Shown here: piece by piece, positions 36,799-44,200 of the stretch | How positions within the stretch are numbered: the first letter of the stretch is position 1 | Layout: every line of letters begins with the position of its first letter | NCBI RefSeq assembly: GCF_014467285.1 | Contig: NZ_NKHR01000014.1 | Location: 56,881-120,880 of the forward strand | DNA from: Xenorhabdus sp014467285 | GTDB lineage: Bacteria > Pseudomonadota > Gammaproteobacteria > Enterobacterales > Enterobacteriaceae | Direction: 5' to 3' | DNA length: 64,000 bases | Position numbers and translations under genes: made by a program | The notes under the pieces: model-generated | Databases searched by the model: none | Told to the model about the DNA's origin: nothing | What the model saw: only the letters and a program-made list of their open reading frames with translations

Positions 36799-37717
36799 AT
36801 GAAGAATAAAAAAACAACCCCTACCCCTCATGATGCCACGTTCAAAGGGTTTATGGCTCGGATCGAGAATGCCCGCGATTTTTTTGACATTCATCTGCCG
36901 GATAAAATCAAGAAGCTGTGTGATTTTAATACCTTAAGATTGACTAATTCTTCATTTATTGACAGCCAGTTACGTTCAAGGATGTCCGATGTGCTCTATT
37001 CGGTGAAAACCCAACAAGGTGACGGTTATATTTATGTGCTGGTTGAACATCAGTCCACACCGGATAAAATGATGGCATGGCGAATGATACATTATGCTTT
37101 TATGGCGATGAATCAACATTTGCAGCAGGGAAATAAGGAATTGCCGCTGGTTGTACCCGTTTTATTTTATCATGGCGATACCAGCCCTTATCCGTTCCAA
37201 CAGGTCTGGACGCAATGCTTCTCATTGCCTAAACTGGCGGAGGAAATGTACTTCAACCCGTTTCCGCTGGTTGATGTGACCGTTATTGATGATAATGAAC
37301 TGGTCAGTCACCGCAAAATCGCCGTGATGGAGCTGGCGATGAAGCACAAGAATTTGCGTGAGGGTTTTAAAACGGTGACTACACTGTTGGCTCATGCCCT
37401 CAAACATAACTATAATAGTGACAACGATGTTGTGACTATTCTGAACTACCTGTTTGTGACGATGGATTCGCCACATTTTGAACAGGTGATCCAGCAATTA
37501 ATAGAACAGGCAGGGAGTCATCATGAGTATTGCACAACGATTGCAGGAAAAAGGTCGGGAAGAAGGTATTCAACAGGGAATGTTGCAAGGTATACGGCAA
37601 GGTGAAAAACAGGCCTCAGTTAATATTGCCCGTACCCTCTTAAAACGTGGTGACAGTATTGAACTGGTTATGGAAATTACCGGCCTGAGCCGTGAAGAAC
37701 TGCTTTTCCTGCAATAA
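36799..37717 (+). pseudogene. Rpn family nuclease, copy 2, frameshifted
   Basis: A tandem copy of the previous nuclease, almost identical through the catalytic domain (same ATG context, MKNKKTTPTPHDATFK, LVEHQST). Near 37517 it has lost 11 bp relative to copy 1. The lost bases lie between two GTCATCA repeats, so the long frame shifts and ends at 37605 with an unrelated tail after EQAGSH. The original C-terminal frame continues to 37717. Copy 2 also lacks two 12-bp units of the glutamine-rich repeat. The long product would be 268 residues with a complete nuclease domain but a wrong C terminus. Whether it is active or toxic cannot be told from sequence. Confidence 0.8.
37523..37717 (+). CDS. 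Short C-terminal Rpn frame of copy 2 (RpnS-like), intact
   Basis: A 64-codon frame, MSIAQRLQEKGREEGIQQGM to LSREELLFLQ, corresponding to the nested small protein of copy 1 minus eight residues of the glutamine repeat. It has its own GGGAG 5 nt before the ATG. The 11-bp deletion upstream disconnected it from the long frame but left its start, ribosome binding site and whole reading frame unharmed. That selective survival is what would be expected if the small protein is useful by itself. Function by analogy with RpnS; unproven. Confidence 0.6.
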   Translation: MSIAQRLQEKGREEGIQQGMLQGIRQGEKQASVNIARTLLKRGDSIELVMEITGLSREELLFLQ

Positions 37718-37743
37718 CACTTCTTTTCTTGTTGTTGTCTCCT

Positions 37744-37765
37744 TACCCGCTTTTCAGGGCGGGTA
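37744..37765 (+). terminator. Hairpin after Rpn copy 2
   Basis: TACCCGC, loop TTTTCAGG, GCGGGTA, identical to the hairpin after copy 1. It marks the end of the duplicated unit. Confidence 0.5.
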
Positions 37766-37845
37766 TATAGAACATGACTATGTAACCGGGGAGAACAAGC
37801 GTCATCAACAACGCATCAAGTCAAAGAATAATATAAAAAGTATAA

Positions 37846-38568
37846 TCAGCCGAAATGTGCTTCTGTTAATTCATTGATCATGGCACTTTGCATACCATGC
37901 CAGATAATCCCACTGTCTTTACCATAATTACGCACACAATCCATGATTTTGTCATACGATTGTTCCTGACACAGTAAACCCAACTGTTGGTAGAAATTCA
38001 TTGCCAGCTTACGTGCTTCAGGGCTGGAGAAATAATAACGACCAACACGGGTATATAACCCTTTCAGTCCATTAATAATCAAACCATAGATCGGGTTGCC
38101 TGATGCGAAGGCCAAGCCACGGAAAATATTATAATCCACAGAACTGAAAGACTCGGCGGTATCTTCCACATTTTCTTTTTCTGCCAGAACTTCCAGTGAT
38201 TTTTCAGGATTATGTCTGAACGCAGTACGAATAAAGATAGCGGCGATATTCGTTCTCACCGCCAATAAATTGTCGATTAACTGGGGAACGCGATCATGAT
38301 CAAGACGCGCCAAGGTTTCCAGAATATTAAGACCGGATGTTTCCCAGAAGTTATTGACCTTTGTTGGTTTTCCATGCTGAATAGTCAACCAGCCATCACG
38401 GGCAAGGCGCTGCAACACTTCACGCAAAGTCGTACGGGTGACACCGATCAATTCAGATAATTCACGCTCTGCTGGCAGTATGGAACCGGGTGGAAAGCGA
38501 TTATTCCAAATACTTTCAATGATATACTCTTCCGCAAAACTCGCAGGACTTTGAGCCTTAATTACCAT
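37846..38568 (-). CDS. fadR: Fatty acid metabolism regulator FadR
   Basis: GntR-family regulator that represses beta-oxidation genes and activates fabA/fabB; released from DNA by long-chain acyl-CoA. The N-terminal winged helix (about 10-75) is nearly identical to E. coli FadR (FAEEYIIESIWNNRFPPGS, TRTTLREVLQRLARDGWLTI, QHGKPTKVNNFWETSGLNIL). The C-terminal all-helical acyl-CoA domain (FRGLAFASGNPIYGLIINGL) diverges more, as expected. The 240-residue length is normal. It is divergent from nhaB, as in E. coli. Confidence 0.96.
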   Translation of the reverse strand: MVIKAQSPASFAEEYIIESIWNNRFPPGSILPAERELSELIGVTRTTLREVLQRLARDGWLTIQHGKPTKVNNFWETSGLNILETLARLDHDRVPQLIDNLLAVRTNIAAIFIRTAFRHNPEKSLEVLAEKENVEDTAESFSSVDYNIFRGLAFASGNPIYGLIINGLKGLYTRVGRYYFSSPEARKLAMNFYQQLGLLCQEQSYDKIMDCVRNYGKDSGIIWHGMQSAMINELTEAHFG

Positions 38569-38832
38569 AATTTTAATTATTCCAAAGCAGTTTTCTTGGC
38601 TAATAATAGCTGTTGATCATACCAGAATGTGTTTGTCCGACATAGTTACCTGGTAAATAAACCGTGAAAGAGTGAAAGGGTTCATAAAAAACTCAGTCAT
38701 TCACGGATTAATTATGCGCTGATACCCTTAAATTGCTATCGTGTTGAGCGTACTATGGCTTAGTTTTGGATTGTCCAGATTTGGCGATTTAGATTTATTC
38801 CACGTATCTACTAAAGAGGAATGTTAACAATA

Positions 38833-40377
38833 ATGGAAATCAGTATACGACGTGCAGTGGTGAAAAACTTTCTCGGCAATTCGCCGGATTGGTACAAACT
38901 GGCTATCATTGTCTTTCTTATCATCAATCCACTGGTTTATTTTTTTGTCAGCCCTTTTATTGCTGGCTGGATGCTCGTTGTTGAGTTTATCTTCACTCTG
39001 GCAATGGCATTGAAGTGTTATCCTTTGCAACCCGGCGGGTTACTTGCCATTGAAGCCGTCATCATCGGAATGACTTCGCCAAAACAGATAGGCCATGAAA
39101 TCAGCAACAATCTGGAAGTCATTTTACTCTTGATTTTCATGGTTGCGGGTATTTATTTCATGAAACAGCTCTTGCTGTTTGTTTTCACGAAGCTGTTATT
39201 AAGCATCCGCTCCAAGAAAATGCTGGCACTGGCGTTTTGCCTGGCAAGTGCTTTTTTATCTGCCTTTCTTGATGCCCTGACCGTCATTGCTGTTGTGATC
39301 AGTGTTTCAGTCGGATTTTATGCCATCTACCACCAATTCCTTTCCCAAAATGGCAGTTCTGAACTCAATGACGATAAATTCATTGATAGCGAAGATAAAA
39401 AGCAGACACTGGAACAGTTTCGTGCCTTTCTGCGCAGCCTGATGATGCACGCAGGTATTGGTACTGCTCTGGGTGGCGTAATGACCATGGTCGGTGAGCC
39501 ACAAAACCTGATTATTGCCAAGCACGTTGGCTGGGATTTTGTCACCTTCTTTATTCGTATGTCACCAGTCACCGTTCCGGTGTTTGTTTGTGGCCTGCTG
39601 GTTTGTTTGCTGGTTGAACACTTTAAACTGTTTGGTTACGGCGCTGAATTACCGGAACGTGTTCGCTCAGTGTTAGAAGACTATGACCAGAAAGCCAGTG
39701 AAAAGCGTACCCGTCAGGAAAAAGTTCAGCTCGCCGTGCAGGCGTTAATTGGCATTTGGCTGATTGTGGCACTGGCTTTCCATTTAGCCGAAGTGGGCTT
39801 GATTGGCCTGTCAGTGATTATTCTCACGACTGCACTCTGTGGTATCACTGAAGAACACGCCTTGGGTAAAGCATTCGAAGAAGCCCTGCCGTTTACTGCA
39901 TTGCTAACGGTATTCTTCTCTGTGGTTGCCGTGATTGTTGACCAACAACTGTTTACGCCATTCATTCAATTTGTCTTGCAGTCTTCGCCGGCTTCGCAGC
40001 TTTCCTTATTCTATCTGTTCAACGGCTTGCTTTCTGCTGTTTCTGATAACGTCTTCGTTGGTACGGTGTATATTAATGAAGCTCTGACCGCCCTGAAAAA
40101 CGGTCTGATTTCACAACAACAGTATGAATATTTGGCAGTTGCCATCAATACAGGAACTAACTTGCCTTCTGTCGCAACACCCAATGGGCAAGCCGCTTTC
40201 CTGTTCTTACTGACTTCTGCCCTGTCTCCGTTGATTCGTCTCTCTTATGGCCGCATGGTGATGATGGCACTGCCTTATACTATTGTGATGACATTAGTCG
40301 GTTTGCTGAGCGTTGAGTTTTGGTTGGTTCCTGCCACTGAATATCTCACCAAACTGGGTTTGATTGCACCGCTATAA
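38833..40377 (+). CDS. nhaB: Na+/H+ antiporter NhaB
   Basis: Inner-membrane sodium/proton antiporter for sodium export and pH homeostasis. I start at the ATG giving MEISIRRAVVKNFLGNSPDW, which matches E. coli NhaB; an ATG four codons earlier abuts AGAGGA and seems unusable. The 514 residues contain about ten or more hydrophobic segments and the signatures FLSAFLDALTVIAVVISVSV, GGVMTMVGEPQNLIIAKH and NTGTNLPSVATPNGQAAFLF. It lies between fadR and dsbB, the E. coli order. Length agrees with the 513 of E. coli. Confidence 0.95.
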   Translation: MEISIRRAVVKNFLGNSPDWYKLAIIVFLIINPLVYFFVSPFIAGWMLVVEFIFTLAMALKCYPLQPGGLLAIEAVIIGMTSPKQIGHEISNNLEVILLLIFMVAGIYFMKQLLLFVFTKLLLSIRSKKMLALAFCLASAFLSAFLDALTVIAVVISVSVGFYAIYHQFLSQNGSSELNDDKFIDSEDKKQTLEQFRAFLRSLMMHAGIGTALGGVMTMVGEPQNLIIAKHVGWDFVTFFIRMSPVTVPVFVCGLLVCLLVEHFKLFGYGAELPERVRSVLEDYDQKASEKRTRQEKVQLAVQALIGIWLIVALAFHLAEVGLIGLSVIILTTALCGITEEHALGKAFEEALPFTALLTVFFSVVAVIVDQQLFTPFIQFVLQSSPASQLSLFYLFNGLLSAVSDNVFVGTVYINEALTALKNGLISQQQYEYLAVAINTGTNLPSVATPNGQAAFLFLLTSALSPLIRLSYGRMVMMALPYTIVMTLVGLLSVEFWLVPATEYLTKLGLIAPL

Positions 40378-40406
40378 CTGTTAACAGAATTGACTGTTGT
40401 ATCCTG

Positions 40407-40442
40407 CCGGATAATGTGTAAGACCACACTATCCGGTTTTTT
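40407..40442 (+). terminator. Intrinsic terminator after nhaB
   Basis: CCGGATAATGTG and CACACTATCCGG pair with one mismatch around a short loop, followed by TTTTTT, 30 nt after the stop. Confidence 0.85.
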
Positions 40443-40555
40443 GTTAACGTTCTTCCTGAAAAAATAGCGCAGTTGACTTTAATTTTATTTTTTTATGGCG
40501 GATGAAAAGGCACAATAAGCCAATTATTTATCTTTAATAAATGGGAAGAACAAAA

Positions 40556-41074
40556 ATGTTCCAGTTTTTAAAACAGCGTTCCCAAGGGCGAGGTGCATGG
40601 CTATTAATGGCGCTGACAGCTCTTATCTTAGAAGCCACCGCACTCTATTTTCAGCATGTTATGCAGTTACAACCTTGTGTTATGTGTATTTATGAGCGTG
40701 TTGCCCTGTTTGGTATTTTGGGAGCGGCATTGCTTGGCACCATTGCCCCTAAAACCCCTTTGCGCTGGCTGGCAATATTGTTATGGATTTACAGCGCATG
40801 GCAAGGATTGCAACTGGCATGGGATCACACCATGATGCAGTTACACCCTTCTCCCTTTAATACCTGCGATTTCTTTGTCAGTTTCCCGTCCTGGTTGCCG
40901 TTGCATGAGTGGCTGCCTTCGGTATTTCAGGCCTATGGGGATTGTTCGGTGAAACAGTGGGAATTGTTAACACTGGATATGCCGCAATGGCTGATTGGTA
41001 TTTTTGCGGCTTATTTAGTGGTGGGTGTGTTGGTGTTAGTGAGTCAGGTTTTTCGGATTAAGAGTAGGTACTGA
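40556..41074 (+). CDS. dsbB: Disulfide bond formation protein DsbB
   Basis: Inner-membrane quinone reductase that reoxidises DsbA. I start at the ATG giving MFQFLKQRSQGRGAWLLMAL, aligned with E. coli DsbB; an ATG five codons earlier is also possible. The 172 residues form four membrane helices. The first periplasmic pair is in QPCVMCIYER (CxxC), and the second loop has NTCDFF and GDCSVKQ. All four redox cysteines are therefore present. It follows nhaB as in E. coli. DsbA/DsbB would be needed for the disulfide expected in the tip of the neighbouring adhesin. Confidence 0.95.
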   Translation: MFQFLKQRSQGRGAWLLMALTALILEATALYFQHVMQLQPCVMCIYERVALFGILGAALLGTIAPKTPLRWLAILLWIYSAWQGLQLAWDHTMMQLHPSPFNTCDFFVSFPSWLPLHEWLPSVFQAYGDCSVKQWELLTLDMPQWLIGIFAAYLVVGVLVLVSQVFRIKSRY

Positions 41075-41079
41075 GAATA

Positions 41080-41125
41080 AAAACTGCCCCTTGGTTTTGG
41101 CAGGGATAACGTTAGGGGCAGTTTT
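41080..41125. terminator. Terminator after dsbB
   Basis: AAAACTGCCCCT and AGGGGCAGTTTT form a perfect 12-bp stem around a 22-nt loop. Placed between convergent dsbB and the adhesin gene, with A and T runs at its ends, it could work both ways. Confidence 0.75.
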
Positions 41126-41225
41126 AAATTGAACAACTACACTTAAAAGTTCCTGAAATTGGGCGTCTTAATCATAACCATCCACCAAATCTCAAGTAAT
41201 TCACTTCTCCTCAGATAAACTCCAA

Positions 41226-44200
41226 CTAATTAGAATCACGACATGCAACGAACCGATTACTAGCATCATTACCATTAATTACTGAACCATCCCAAAGACT
41301 AACTAAGGTTCGATTTCCATCAGAACCAATAGTGGATGAGTAATATTGCCAATCTGTAGGCCAGCCATATCTCTTATATATCTCATCATTTGGATGGTTG
41401 TTATATAAATCAACTAATAGTTTTTGACTTGGCAAAATTTTATTTTTTCTAGTACAGGGGGTGTTAGCTATACTAGCTTTAAAATATGCCCAATCCTCAT
41501 TATCCAAAGTTCCATCCTCGTCTTTACTTCCAGGATATTCCTTATGTAATGGAGTCCGATAAAATTTTATTCCATTAAGTTCGATATATTCAGCCATATG
41601 CCCCCAATAATTAGCCACCGATACATCAGGGCTGGTAATCACCGTAAAGGTAACATCCTGTGATTTCTCACTTGTAACCCCCTGCGCTGTCACTTTCAAC
41701 GTTGTCTTCACCCCTTTCCCATTAGAATCAGTCATCTTGATTACAAGCTCACCATGCTCATCCGTATGACCAGAATATGTATTCCCTTGTCCTTTAGATA
41801 AAACCCCCTTCTGCACTTCCAGTTCTGCGGTAGGTGTTTCTTTGGCTTTCTGATAACGACTGACCGCAGACAGATTAATGGTCACCGGTACACCACCAAT
41901 CGGTTTTTTATCCTTTTGGGTTTTGATCGTTAACTCAATCGGCTCAGCGATATTATCAACCAGATCGATTTTGGCTTTGGCGGTGGTTTTATCCGCATCG
42001 ACGCTAAAGTCATCTGCAATGCCTTTCATCGTTCCATCCGAATTCACCCCCGATAGGTCGGAGAATTTCGCGGTATCCGTTGATACTGTATTACCTATTC
42101 CTTTATCATCATTTGGATTGATCTCACTGTAACCATTGCGGCCCTGAATACTCAGTCCAATCAACTTACCTGCGTACTCTGGTTTCAATGGAAAATCAGG
42201 GACACGATGAGGTTGCTGGTGAGGATCTTGATTTTTCTCCACATGTTGGGCGTTGGCTATTTCAATATCTGTTTGGTTTTCTTCTCCCAGTAAAAATGTG
42301 CCCCATTGATAATGGGATCTGTCTTCCGTATTCCCATTGTTAGGATCAAATTTATAAGTGGCTGTAAGTACAGTGCCATCGCCTGACAGGTTTAACTTCA
42401 AATCACTTATCTGCGGCCCATTATCAGGGTTAATAATCCGACCTTCACCATTGCCCGCTCCCGACATGTCTTTATTGCCATTCCCTGCATCTTCACCCTG
42501 ACTTGAGTTTACGGTAAGGATTTGGTCAGTAAGCAGGTTCCCATTGTGTCTTGCCTGTACCTTAATTTCGATAAACTTGCCAACATCTTCCAAAGAAACT
42601 TTATGGGGTGGCACCTTACCATTGCCAATCACTGTTCCCCCCGTTATTTTATGGGGTGTTTCTGTAATGGGTTTACCATCTACCGTGCTGTCTAAGCGGC
42701 TCCATGTGTACTCGGAGGTATCTTTCGGATCGCCAGTATTGGCATCAAAGGAATAAGTGGCGGTCAACTCTTTGCCGATATCAAGATACCCTCCCAATAT
42801 CAGTTCCTTGATAATTGGCTTCGCATCCGGATTCACAATAGTTCCGGTAGGATTGCCATCCTTATCCTGACCACCACTGGTGGTTTTGTTCAAAGGGTCT
42901 TTCGGGTCTGTGGTTACCGTCGCAATGCCTTCCTGATTATCCTGCCCTGCTCCGTTAACTGGCAGAATAGAAATGACGATCACCTTACCGGCAATCTTCG
43001 TGGCATCCGTTTTTTCCAGTGTGACAACAGCCTGCCCGTTCTGTCTCCCCTGACTGGTGTTGGTAATATCTTTCCAGTCAGTTACGGTTTCGCCTTTCAC
43101 TGTCCAGGCAGTGCGTGATTTATCTTTTGCATCCCCGCCGTTGGGTTCAAATTGGTAACTGGCCGTTAAGGTCGTCGGTAATGTCAGATTACCAGTCAAC
43201 TCAACAATGTTCACCAGCGGTTTGGCCTCCGGATCAGCCACGCCACCGTTGCCATTGCTCCCGGTAATGCCTTGGTTAAATTTCGGATCATTCACATCGG
43301 CAGTCAGCGGTGCCTTAGCCCGTAAATTCGCCTCATTCGCTGCCAGTATCGACACTTCCAGTACCTTGCCGATATCGCTGCTTTCAATGGTGTATTTCAC
43401 CTTGTCCTTATCCGCCGCACCGGTGGCAACCCGCCCTTCGCCGTTTTTCTGCGCCAATTCTATCGGCTCTTTTACCCCCGCTTCATCGGCTAACTTCATC
43501 ACCCGTTTCGCTGTCGTGCCTTTCTCTCCCCAGACATAAAACGAGCGGTCAGTGGTGTTGCCGTCTTTGGCCTCAAACTGATAAAGGGCATGCAGGACGC
43601 CGTTGACATGCAAAACCCCTTCCAGTTGCAGGCCACTGATGCCGGGCGCTTTGTTTTCATCAAACTCAATTACCGTCTCCTGTTTTCTGTCCGTGCCGTC
43701 CACGGCCGTGGTCAATGTCCAGTTACCGGTTTTCCGCCCGGCGGTCACGACGACTTCATAGATCCCGTCTGACACCTCTTTAACGTCACTTATCTGTGGA
43801 TCTTTACCTTCCCCCTGCAATTGCCCTGATGCAGAGACACTGATGCTGTCTTTTGCCCCCGTTACCGGTTTGCCCTGTTTATCTTTCAATACAACCCGTA
43901 AAGTTTTGGTGGAAACGCCATCCGCCGCCAGTGCATTACTGCCGTCTGTCGGCTCAACGGCGGGGCTGTTGCTATCCAATATATCCGCCAGCGTTTGACC
44001 GAAGTTAATGGTGGCAGCGCGTTTCAGCCGCTTACCGAACACTTCGGGGGTCAGCGTCCATTTGCCTTTTTTCGCTCCGGCGGTGACAGGCACTTCATAC
44101 AGGCCACTGCCCGGCGGGACTTCTCTGGCTTTGCCGTAAACCGGCAGGGTTTCACCTTTGCCATACAACTCATGGTTGTCCGGTATCAGGTTAATACTGT

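Noticed and set aside
37505..37605. Programmed frameshift in Rpn copy 2
   Set aside because: The shift is fully explained by an 11-bp deletion between GTCATCA repeats relative to copy 1; no slippery heptamer or downstream pseudoknot is evident.
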